Source: Paracoccus seriniphilus (GTDB lineage Bacteria > Pseudomonadota > Alphaproteobacteria > Rhodobacterales > Rhodobacteraceae). From it: DNA of 64,000 nucleotides. The stretch spans positions 292,501 to 356,500 of the forward strand of contig NZ_CP067129.1 of assembly GCF_028553745.1 (NCBI RefSeq). Reading direction: 5' to 3'. Positions within the stretch are counted from its first letter, which is position 1. Each line of letters starts with the position of its first letter. Under the pieces are notes generated by a model. That model was not told the DNA's origin. It did no database searches and saw only the letters and a program-made list of their open reading frames with translations. Position numbers and translations under genes: made by a program. Shown piece after piece: positions 1 to 9,709 of the stretch.

Positions 1-1776
<1,776 letters not shown>

Positions 1777-1866
1777 ATCCGGAAGAAGACAGACTGTCTT
1801 CTCCAAAAAGCATCCTTGGACAACTTAATCCCCATGAAACGGGATCAACGCTGATCGTTTCTTTCC

Positions 1867-1988
1867 TGGTCTGGTGGCCCTAGCGCGAGCAAAACACCCG
1901 ATCCCATCCCGAACTCGGCCGTTAAGTGCCGCTGCGCCGATGGTACTGCGTCTCAAGACGTGGGAGAGTAGGTCACCGCCAGACCTGG
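1867..1988 (+). rRNA. rrf: 5S ribosomal RNA
   Basis: A 5S rRNA follows the 23S gene after about 90 bases of spacer. The ends pair as the terminal helix (CTGGTCTGG with CCAGACCTGG, one mismatch), and the loop region carries the conserved CCCGATCCCATCCCGAACTC. Ends are set by the helix and may be off by a few bases. Confidence 0.95.
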
Positions 1989-2057
1989 AAAGAAACGAGT
2001 ATCTCTCTAAACGATCAAAAAATACGCGCAAATCTGAACAAATACGCGCGGAAATGG

Positions 2058-2135
<78 letters not shown>

Positions 2136-2161
2136 AATTTCTGACAAGATGTCAAACACTT

Positions 2162-2183
2162 AAGCCGCCTCCGGGCGGCTTTT
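2162..2183 (+). terminator. Intrinsic terminator just inside attL
   Basis: An 8-bp stem AAGCCGCC/GGCGGCTT with a TCCG loop runs into TTTT. It faces the rRNA/tRNA-fMet operon and lies in element DNA 28 bases past the CCA end. It could therefore stop rRNA-operon readthrough into the element. The leftward capsid operon also ends near here, but the minus-strand side lacks a T-run. Confidence 0.7.
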
Positions 2184-2429
2184 GCGTGTCGCGCCGCGTC
2201 GCAAACCCGTCCCGATCACTCCCCAAAGATTCCAAAGGCTTACGACCGGCCCCGATTCCTCCGTGCGACACGGATGCGACCCGGGCAACGGCGATGTTCG
2301 CAAGGCGTTCACTGCCGACGGAGCTTGCTCTTTGGGGCCGGCTGGGCTCGGCTCCGCTTGCGGAGAAACGCGTTGCAGCCGACAACGCGTTTTGTCGCGG
2401 ATCATACGGCCACTGCCGCGATATCATGA
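2184..2429. other. Left-end non-coding region of the element
   Basis: About 245 bases between the terminator and the last capsid-operon gene have no credible gene. The region contains TCCGTGCGACACG at 2260-2272, which recurs near the other end (17867-17879), and an inverted GCGTGTCGC at 2184-2192. These may be arm-type recombinase sites. Confidence 0.5.
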
Positions 2430-2639
2430 TCAGAGCCCTTTCGAGGATTGGATGCGGACGACCGAGATGCGCTCGGTCGCTCCAGCAATCTGCCGGTTGA
2501 GGTCCGCGAGCGCCGAGGCCATCTCGCCGTCGCTCGCGTAGGTGATGCGCTTGCCTTCGTATTCGACGGTACGGACGCCCCGGTAGCGCGCCGCCATCAG
2601 GGCGTCCCGCCAGGCGCTGAGTTGGGCGAGGTCGGCCAT
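2430..2639 (-). CDS. gpW-like phage head-tail connector
   Basis: A 69-residue protein matching the lambda gpW size class. It has an N-terminal helix beginning MADLAQLSAWRDAL, a central beta hairpin (VRTVEYEGKRITY, about 23-35), and a second helix ending in a basic tail. gpW fills the portal channel after DNA packaging and provides the tail docking site. The gene starts two bases after the capsid stop codon and is the last gene of the leftward packaging operon. A connector without any tail gene fits an element that docks a helper phage's tails. The family call rests on size, pattern and position. Confidence 0.75.
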   Translation of the reverse strand: MADLAQLSAWRDALMAARYRGVRTVEYEGKRITYASDGEMASALADLNRQIAGATERISVVRIQSSKGL

Positions 2640-2641
2640 GC

Positions 2642-4453
2642 TTACGCGCCCGCATTCATGAACCAGCCGCGGTGGTCGATGAAGCCCGCGCCGAAATCGA
2701 GGATCACCCGGATCTCGACGCCATCCACGTCCCAGCCGGACCGGCTCTCGACCTGCGGGCCCTCGGCGCCCGAGAGATAGGCGAATTCAAGCCCGTCGAT
2801 CTCGCCGGGCTCGGCGGTGACATACCAGCGCGTAGGCGAGGTCAGACGCGGCTCGACCACCAGCGAGAGCGACCCGGAAAACGGGTTCACATCCGCAGCA
2901 GTCGCAGGCGCGATGGAGGCCAGCCACTTCTCGGCCGTGGTCTCCAGCGCGGGCGGGACCAGCAGGTGCTTCGGCGTCACCCGGATCGTGCGGTCCTCGA
3001 TGCCCTTCTGGGTGCGCAGCGCCAGCCGAGCGGCCGACAGCGTCGCGTCGGAAATCGCAGCCCCGGTGCCGGCCTTGTTGCCGTGATCGGCATGGAACAG
3101 GGTCTTGCCGTCCGACATCGTAGGTCCATTGCCGTTTCCCGCCTCCAGCAGGGTGACGAGGATCCGGGCTTCGGTCTCGGCGGCGGCCTGGCCCATCCGG
3201 CGGGCGAGGTCCGCGAAGGCGCCAAGGTCGTCGTTGACCAGCACCTGCCGGGTGATGCCGATTTTGCGTGCCCAGGTCTCGACCTTGTATGCCTCCCGCG
3301 CCTCGGCCATCGTCCCGGCCTTGATCTCGCCATGCTCGTCGAGCTTCTCCAGCAGCGGCGCCTCGCCCAGCATGATCTTGTTCACCGAGCGGAAATCCCG
3401 CGCCGTTGTCTGGCGACCGAGGCGGCGGATGCCCGAGGGGGCAGCCTGATAGGCGTCGCGCAGGACGCGGCCCACCGTGTCCCCGAGGATGATGGGGAAG
3501 TCCGAAGTGGTGTGCAGCGCACGGGTGACGAGACTCGCTGGCGACAGCGCCATGGTGGACTCGCCCCGCAGGGTCAGCAGCTCCTTCGCCATGTCCACGG
3601 GCGTCGCATAGGCGTAACGCCGGGCGGGTTCGCTCAGTTCGTGACGCGGATTGATGCGGGCATAGAGCGCCTCGCCCATCTGGCGGGCGCGGATTGCAGG
3701 GTCATCCTGGCTCTCGCCTATCTCGACGCGGACCTGTTCGGTGCGGATCGCCGGCGCGGATCGCTTGGCCAGAGCCTCGAAAGCCGCGCGGCGGGCGGTG
3801 TCGGGATCGGCCCCGGCGTCGATCTGGCCGTCGATCCAGGACTGGTCCAGCCCTGCGATGCGGGCGATGGATCGGATCTCGGCATTCGCCTCGGCGCGGG
3901 TCTCGGTGGTGGGCGCCTTGTCGGCACCCTCGCGGGTGGTCGTGTCGGTCATCTCTGTCTCCATGCGAATATGGGCACCGGGGTCGGCGGGCGTCGGCAC
4001 CAGGGAAATCTCGTGGGGCGTCCAGCGCACGGCGGTCAGCACGCGCGCGCCGTTCTCGGTGGTCTCGGACCATTCCTCGACCGTGTAGCCGACCGAGACA
4101 TGCCGCAGGATGCCTGCCAGCACGTCTTGCCAGACCGGCTCCACCTCGGGTCGGGCCGAGAACTGTATGAGCGCCGTGCCGCGTTTGCCATCGACGGTGG
4201 CGCTGCGGACCGTGCCAAGCACATCGCGCACCGCGGTCTGGCGGTGTGCGTCAAGGACGCTGGCCCCCTCAAGGCGCGACAGGTCCACGGCCTCAGGTGC
4301 GAGACTCAGCCGTTCGATGTATGGCCCCGCCATGTCGCGGCGGCGCACGGGCGCGCCGGTGGACCAGACGACTTCAACGTTGCGTTCTTCAACGTTGACC
4401 GTCTGTGGTCGGAGCGACGCCCGGCGGGTGTGCAGTTCCACGGTGTCAGCCAT
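2642..4453 (-). CDS. Prohead protease / major capsid protein fusion
   Basis: A 603-residue fusion. Residues about 1-165 form a U35-type prohead protease, with His70 in LDAHR, Ser120 in RHVSVGY and Glu148 in PHEIS as likely catalytic residues. A charged, Thr/Glu-rich linker with scaffold-like helices follows (about 166-290). Residues about 300-603 resemble the Mu gpT-type major head subunit, with an HK97-like shell fold expected. Such fusions are known in some Mu-like and alphaproteobacterial phages, where self-cleavage frees the capsid subunit. The ATG start has a strong GGAGG and overlaps the end of the portal gene by 8 bases, so the two are probably translationally coupled. Confidence 0.85.
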   Translation of the reverse strand: MADTVELHTRRASLRPQTVNVEERNVEVVWSTGAPVRRRDMAGPYIERLSLAPEAVDLSRLEGASVLDAHRQTAVRDVLGTVRSATVDGKRGTALIQFSARPEVEPVWQDVLAGILRHVSVGYTVEEWSETTENGARVLTAVRWTPHEISLVPTPADPGAHIRMETEMTDTTTREGADKAPTTETRAEANAEIRSIARIAGLDQSWIDGQIDAGADPDTARRAAFEALAKRSAPAIRTEQVRVEIGESQDDPAIRARQMGEALYARINPRHELSEPARRYAYATPVDMAKELLTLRGESTMALSPASLVTRALHTTSDFPIILGDTVGRVLRDAYQAAPSGIRRLGRQTTARDFRSVNKIMLGEAPLLEKLDEHGEIKAGTMAEAREAYKVETWARKIGITRQVLVNDDLGAFADLARRMGQAAAETEARILVTLLEAGNGNGPTMSDGKTLFHADHGNKAGTGAAISDATLSAARLALRTQKGIEDRTIRVTPKHLLVPPALETTAEKWLASIAPATAADVNPFSGSLSLVVEPRLTSPTRWYVTAEPGEIDGLEFAYLSGAEGPQVESRSGWDVDGVEIRVILDFGAGFIDHRGWFMNAGA

Positions 4454-5858
4454 TTCCGGCCTCCTTCCGTTGCGACGCCACGGACTGGTCGAAACTCAGC
4501 CCCAGCTCCTCCGCACGCTCGAGGTCGGCGGCGATCTCGGCATCGACCTGTTCGGCGTCGTAGCCGCGTTCGGAAATCGCCTGGGACCGGCTCTTGAGCC
4601 CGGCATTGATCGCCAGGATCTCGGCCTGCACGTCCTTCATCGGATCGACGTAATCGAACTTCGGCGGCAGCCATTCGCAGCCCAGATAGGCGTCCGGGTT
4701 GCGGTCGAAGTCCCGCGCGGGAAGTTCGCCGGTCAGCGCCGCGAGCCGCACGAACCGTTCCCAGACCGGGCGGCAGAAAAGGTGAACCACTACGTTGTGC
4801 TGGAGCTGCTCGACACGGCGGCGGAACTCGATCAGCCCCGCCCGGATCGAGGAATAGGTGACGCCCTCCAGGTCGCCCGAGACCAGTTCATAGGGCAAGC
4901 CCAGCCCCGTCGCGACGGCGCGCAGGTGGTTCTTCACGAAGGGCGCGTAGGCGTCGTGCTCGGTCGGGTTCGAGAAGCGGATGTCGGCGCCGGGCGGCAG
5001 CGGGATCAGGCTGCCAGGCTCCATGCCCACGGTCAGCGCGCCGCCGGTGTTGGTGCCCGAGAGCCCGCCCGCCGTGCCGTCGGGATCGGTGATGAAGCCG
5101 GTGAACAGAGCCGCGACCTTCGCCTTCACGAGGGCGGCGTCCTCGAACTGGTCAAGCTCGTGCAGCCGCAGCAGCACCGGCGCGAGCCAGGTGATGCCGC
5201 GCAGCTGGCCCGCGGCGAGCGGCTTGAACAGGTGCAGGCAATCGGCGGCGGGGACGCGGAGCGGGTCCATGCGGAGAGTTCCCAGCGGATCGCCCGGGCG
5301 GGAGGACAGCACCCTATAGGCGACCCTCCGGCCGGCGGCATCGAACTCGATGCCCGCGCGAATCCGCGCCCCGCCGCCGATCTCGCGGTGCAGGTCCATT
5401 GGAACCTGCTCGCGATCCAGAAGCTCGAGGTGGAGGGGGATGCTGGCGGTGTCGCTGGCCACGCGCAGCCGGGCGAAGCTCTCGCCGCTCTCGACCATCG
5501 CGCGCACGGCCATGGCCTGTAGCCCGTAGAAATCCGCCAGCCCATCCGGGGCGGCGTGATCCGTCCAGCGCAGCCAGAGCGCCTGCAGCCGCTCCCGCAC
5601 CGCGCGGTTGGGATGGGTGGATTGCGGTTTGATTCCGGCGCCGACGACATTGCCGACTAGACTGTCGATCGCCGCCGCGACCCATGGGTTGTTCCGCGCA
5701 TACCACCCGGCCCGCCGCGCCGCCGTGGTCGCGCCCGCCAAGATTGCGGCGTTTAGCCCATCGACCGTCTTGGCGCTCTCCCAACGCCGGCCGCCGCTCG
5801 CAGCGTCAAAGCTACGAGCCCGCGCGAGGCGGAGAAGGCGATGGAGGAACGTGCGCAT
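4446..5858 (-). CDS. Phage portal protein, lambda gpB-like family
   Basis: A 470-residue portal protein forming the dodecameric DNA channel at one capsid vertex. Family features include the N-terminal RRAGWYARNNPWVAAAIDSLVGN segment (shown here only as a landmark near residue 50), the GESFARL strand and the C-terminal GVTYSSIRAGLIEF helix. The ATG at 5858 is chosen; an in-frame TTG at 5864 is possible. No convincing ribosome-binding site precedes either, and the HNH cassette begins immediately upstream. The portal's original leader was therefore probably displaced when the cassette entered between terL and portal. Confidence 0.88.
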   Translation of the reverse strand: MRTFLHRLLRLARARSFDAASGGRRWESAKTVDGLNAAILAGATTAARRAGWYARNNPWVAAAIDSLVGNVVGAGIKPQSTHPNRAVRERLQALWLRWTDHAAPDGLADFYGLQAMAVRAMVESGESFARLRVASDTASIPLHLELLDREQVPMDLHREIGGGARIRAGIEFDAAGRRVAYRVLSSRPGDPLGTLRMDPLRVPAADCLHLFKPLAAGQLRGITWLAPVLLRLHELDQFEDAALVKAKVAALFTGFITDPDGTAGGLSGTNTGGALTVGMEPGSLIPLPPGADIRFSNPTEHDAYAPFVKNHLRAVATGLGLPYELVSGDLEGVTYSSIRAGLIEFRRRVEQLQHNVVVHLFCRPVWERFVRLAALTGELPARDFDRNPDAYLGCEWLPPKFDYVDPMKDVQAEILAINAGLKSRSQAISERGYDAEQVDAEIAADLERAEELGLSFDQSVASQRKEAGNG

Positions 5859-5982
5859 GGGCAAAAGAATCGCCCGAAACGGACCCTCAAGCTATTGGGA
5901 ATGTTTGGGAAACCCAAGAGGCAGCCTCCCGCCCCCACGTGTACTCCCTTCCGGATTGTGCTTGAAGATTGCCGCCAGTAGA

Positions 5983-6987
5983 ATGAGCGCTATGGCGAGA
6001 CGCACGGCATACACCAAAGTCAAAAAGTTCGACCAAGTGCGGGCAGCCCATGTCAAAGACATGGGGGACGTCGTTTTCAAGGTATTTCAATGTTTCAACC
6101 CGGAGTGCCAAGAGATCATAGCAGTCCGAGAAGACACGCTGGGTGAAGATTTTGAGATTAAGTGCCCTGCGTGCGGGTATGTGCACCGGACGGGCGACGC
6201 CCAAAAGTTCTATGATTACGAGCTGTTGCATACGACCACGAACAAAAAAATTGAAGATGGGTCGTTCGAAATCCTGATTGACGACTATGTTGCTGAGGCG
6301 ATGCAGTACAAATACTGCATCATCTGTAATGCGCTAAAGCCGTTAGAGGCATTCCATAAACATGCCTCACGGAGGTCAGGTAGGCAAGGCGAGTGCCGTC
6401 TCTGCAAAACAGTCTACAATGGGATCAAGAATCAAACACGGATAACCGATCAGCACCGAGAAGCTGCGCAAAAGAGGCGTCTATATCTTGACATCGCTGG
6501 ACCAGGAAAGATTGATAGTGGGCAGGTCCGCAAAAGGTTCGACAACAAGTGCTTTAAGTGTGGATGCGATCTGAGCGACCCGAAGGAGGGCCATTTGGAT
6601 CACACGCTTCCGGTTTCACTCCTGTGGCCGTTAACCACAGACAATGCTACGTTGCTATGTGGGCGCCACAACGGAGAAAAATCTGGTCGCTGGCCCAGCG
6701 AGTACTATTCCGACGCAGAGTTGAAGCGCTTGGCGATAAGTACGGGTGTACCTTATGAGACACTTCTGGGGCCTGCACATATCAATCCAGATGCTCTCAA
6801 TGCACTGGAAAACAAGGTGTTCGTCGATCAGTTGCTGGCAAAGTACGCCGCCTACATCGATGAGATCATCAAGGTAAGAAACCGAATCCTCAAAATGACA
6901 GGATTCGATTTTTTCTCTGTATCGACTTCAATTTCTCAGAGCATCGTTGAGCAAGCAGACAAGCAACTCGGCAGCGCTGCCAGCTAG
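5983..6987 (+). CDS. HNH endonuclease with three zinc-binding modules
   Basis: A 334-residue protein on the strand opposite the packaging genes. It has an N-terminal zinc ribbon (C37/C42 and C61/C64), a second CxxC pair module (C112/C115, C138/C141), and a C-terminal HNH nuclease with CFKC at 190-193, the LDH catalytic pair near 205-207, N221 and CGRHN at 226-230. A C-terminal helical tail follows. The G+C content is clearly below that of the flanking phage genes. It converges on the methyltransferase gene, and their TAG stops share one CTAG. It is probably the restriction partner of that enzyme. Start at ATG 5983 or 5992. The substrate cannot be read from sequence. Confidence 0.8.
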   Translation: MSAMARRTAYTKVKKFDQVRAAHVKDMGDVVFKVFQCFNPECQEIIAVREDTLGEDFEIKCPACGYVHRTGDAQKFYDYELLHTTTNKKIEDGSFEILIDDYVAEAMQYKYCIICNALKPLEAFHKHASRRSGRQGECRLCKTVYNGIKNQTRITDQHREAAQKRRLYLDIAGPGKIDSGQVRKRFDNKCFKCGCDLSDPKEGHLDHTLPVSLLWPLTTDNATLLCGRHNGEKSGRWPSEYYSDAELKRLAISTGVPYETLLGPAHINPDALNALENKVFVDQLLAKYAAYIDEIIKVRNRILKMTGFDFFSVSTSISQSIVEQADKQLGSAAS

Positions 6988-9635
6988 CTCTGAAGTACGA
7001 GATACTGGTGCGCTGTAACGGATCCCTTGTCTCGGAGGCCGTGCTTTTCACAATGCTCGACGCTTTCCGAAAATACGTCGAACGTTCTGAAGAACGGCTG
7101 TGCAATCTTCTCAATTTCTTCGGCCATGTCGCACTTTTTACTCTCTCCGAGATGAAACACCAAGAAGCCTCCAGGCTTCAGTCGTTCACGGGATTGTCGA
7201 ATGATCGGCTCATAGACATCAAACCCGGTCTTCTGGCGTTCATCGATGTACTTCTGTGGTTGGATTCTGAAATCTTCAGCCTCCCATCCAGAAAACCACA
7301 GGCGCATCCAGTTTCCGAGATAGAAGCGCGTGCTGTCAAAAAACGGTGGGGAAGTGATTACTGCATCGATGTTGTTGATTTCACCGGGCCAAGGATCCGT
7401 CGCATCCATCTGCCAAACGTGACCCTCGCGAAACCTATCTCCAATATCCACGTCAAGGCTGCGTTCGATCTTGGCCCGAAGCCGTTCCATCAGGCTCCGA
7501 TACTCGAACGGCCCTGTTGGAGCATATGGCGTCAATGGATGGGATCGCCGGCTAAGGGCATAAGGCCTGTTTCCGTGTAAGATATGCTGTAAAGCGGCAT
7601 GGACGAATGATACAGCAGGGGATGAGCAATCGTTTAATGCCATGAACTTCCTGGCGCCGAGAATTTCATTGAGAGTTCTTGGGTGGAAATATTCGTCAAG
7701 CGTTTTGTTGAATCTGATCTGCAGTGCGCGCTCCATTTCGAAATCGCTAGCCCGGTAGTCGCTCAAAAAGGCTTCGAGCTTCTCGAGGACATCCTCAATG
7801 TCAGATCGGCTCTGACGGGAAAGTTTGGCGTGGGAGATTCGAAAAGCTGACGGGCTGATCTCAAGCGCGAAAGAGGCTGCGCCGCGCAGAGAAGCCTCAA
7901 ACGCTATAGTGCCCACGCCAGAAAATGGATCCAGCATGGAACCGTCATCGCCGACGAAGATATCCACAAGGCTGGATGCAATCGCGGGCTTCAGCTTTCC
8001 TTGGTACGAGCAAAGTGAGTGGAGTTTGTTTCCCCAATTTCGAGCGGCCATTCCGGGTTTCCGATGTGGCAAGTTCGTTCTGAACGATTGCCACCTCGAG
8101 CGCGTGGATATGCGCTCCACACGACCTTTGGACGGCTTCTCAAGGACAATTAGGGATTGCCGAAGTTTTCGTCCATTTCGGGACATGCGTTCGCGAAGCG
8201 TCACATCGTCTTTCAACTTGAAGCCAAGGCGTTCGCCAATCTCAACGATCAGTTGATCAGTTGGCACATGGACGCCGCCATAGACGCTGTCTCCAATATC
8301 AATGCAGACACGGCCATGCTCCGTCAGCGCGGCGAAGGCGGGACGGAGCGCCTCATGCATGTCGTTAAAGTAGGTGCGCACCATTGCTGGTATGCGTTGA
8401 TCGTAAGCGCATTCAGCAATTTCTCTAACGATCTCGTCGAGCTTCCTAGACTCAAACCTGCCATCGCGCCGATTAGACTTGCCTTTTGTCACATCGTTGA
8501 TGCCTGCCGTAACCGCCTGCTCTCGAAATGCGCTCAGATCCGCTTTCGAATTGAGATACCCGAGAAACCACAGTTCGACTTTAGTGTTGCGGAAGTAGTT
8601 TGTTCCATTGAGATATGGTGGAGAGGTGATAATGGCATCTATGTTGTCGTCATATCGATTTTCGAGCGCGCTCATTCCCACCTGATGGATTGAGCCATCC
8701 GAGGGCGTCAATTCTTGGAGATCGTTTGCGATCAGTTCGAGAGAGGCGCTGAAAGCTTCAATGAAGTTCTCAGTTCCGCGTCGTTCCTCAGCCTCACGTT
8801 TGAAACGGAGGTCGCCTCTACGAATGAGGCGCGAAGCCGGAATAAGGCTGCGGATCGCCGCTACCTCAGCGAGTTGGCGAACACCGGAAATGCCAATTCG
8901 ATCTAAGATGCTGCGAACGCGAAGAATGGCTTCGTACTGCTCTGGCGAAAAAAACTCGCTCTTTCCGAAGGTCGCGCGATAGCTTACATCCAGCTTTTCA
9001 TGCCTCGGATGGTTCGCCGCTTTGTCCTTGGCAACCTTTACGAGCGTCAAAAGCTTCTCCGCGTATTCACTACGCTTCTCTTGACTGAGGGTTCGCGCTA
9101 GCGACTTTGCCTTGATCACATGGATACACAGTGGGTTCACATCCGAGAAAAGTCCTGTTTTCCCGAGGCCCATGATGGTCATTGGTGTCGTTCCAGATCC
9201 AGCAAATGGATCTAGGACACGCTCTGCGCCATCGCAGTATCGGCTATACACTTCCCATACGAAGTCTGGGGAGTAGCCTTCAAGATAAGGAAACCAGTTG
9301 TGCAGCGGATCGTGGCGGCCGCCTGCGAACGTTACCTGCAGTGGATCTTTGAATGCCCCTTCGTCGGTCAAGAGACCAGAAGCTACATGCTCGCTGAGTC
9401 GAATCTTGCAGAAATGGTTGATGTTTGTGCGCGCATCCCGTGCGGCGCGTTCGAGTTCACCGAAACTGTCGACACCGATGAGTTTTCGCAGCCTTGCACT
9501 GCTTAGATGCTCTACGCTCTTGAAAAGGTCGCCGTCGTCGGGTCCAAAGGCGACGGTAAGCCCGCGGCGGCCCCGGTGATTTCCCGCCAAGTCGGAAAAG
9601 TAGATCGTCTTGTGATGTTGCACTGCTTGCCCCAC
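6984..9635 (-). CDS. Tandem-domain DNA methyltransferase (two N6/N4 amino-methylase modules)
   Basis: About 883 residues with two complete sets of SAM and catalytic motifs: DPFAGSGTT at 142-150 with TSPPY at 337-341, and DPFSGVGTI at 569-577 with TSPPF at 761-765. Each set has the SAM-binding motif before the catalytic motif. TSPPY/F marks enzymes that methylate an exocyclic amino group (adenine N6 or cytosine N4). Double-domain methylases such as M.FokI modify the two strands of an asymmetric site, which is inferred here. There is no ATG near the start; GTG at 9635 or 9623 (preceded by GGGG) is proposed. The open frame runs on upstream into terL but is not coding there. G+C is lower than in its neighbours. 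Confidence 0.82.
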   Translation of the reverse strand: MGQAVQHHKTIYFSDLAGNHRGRRGLTVAFGPDDGDLFKSVEHLSSARLRKLIGVDSFGELERAARDARTNINHFCKIRLSEHVASGLLTDEGAFKDPLQVTFAGGRHDPLHNWFPYLEGYSPDFVWEVYSRYCDGAERVLDPFAGSGTTPMTIMGLGKTGLFSDVNPLCIHVIKAKSLARTLSQEKRSEYAEKLLTLVKVAKDKAANHPRHEKLDVSYRATFGKSEFFSPEQYEAILRVRSILDRIGISGVRQLAEVAAIRSLIPASRLIRRGDLRFKREAEERRGTENFIEAFSASLELIANDLQELTPSDGSIHQVGMSALENRYDDNIDAIITSPPYLNGTNYFRNTKVELWFLGYLNSKADLSAFREQAVTAGINDVTKGKSNRRDGRFESRKLDEIVREIAECAYDQRIPAMVRTYFNDMHEALRPAFAALTEHGRVCIDIGDSVYGGVHVPTDQLIVEIGERLGFKLKDDVTLRERMSRNGRKLRQSLIVLEKPSKGRVERISTRSRWQSFRTNLPHRKPGMAARNWGNKLHSLCSYQGKLKPAIASSLVDIFVGDDGSMLDPFSGVGTIAFEASLRGAASFALEISPSAFRISHAKLSRQSRSDIEDVLEKLEAFLSDYRASDFEMERALQIRFNKTLDEYFHPRTLNEILGARKFMALNDCSSPAVSFVHAALQHILHGNRPYALSRRSHPLTPYAPTGPFEYRSLMERLRAKIERSLDVDIGDRFREGHVWQMDATDPWPGEINNIDAVITSPPFFDSTRFYLGNWMRLWFSGWEAEDFRIQPQKYIDERQKTGFDVYEPIIRQSRERLKPGGFLVFHLGESKKCDMAEEIEKIAQPFFRTFDVFSESVEHCEKHGLRDKGSVTAHQYLVLQS

Positions 9636-9709
9636 GTTTCCGAGTTGTTCATTTTGATTGTAGGTACCATTGGGTGTGCGGAGCGTCCACTGAGAAATCG
9701 CTTTGCAGG

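Noticed and set aside
2672..4597. A 641-codon open frame antisense to the capsid gene
   Set aside because: The capsid/protease frame has clear motifs and operon overlaps; the antisense frame has none.
5983..6987. HNH protein as the phage packaging HNH that assists HK97-type terminases
   Set aside because: Those are short proteins encoded beside terS on the same strand. This one is 334 residues with extra zinc modules, on the opposite strand, paired with a methyltransferase.
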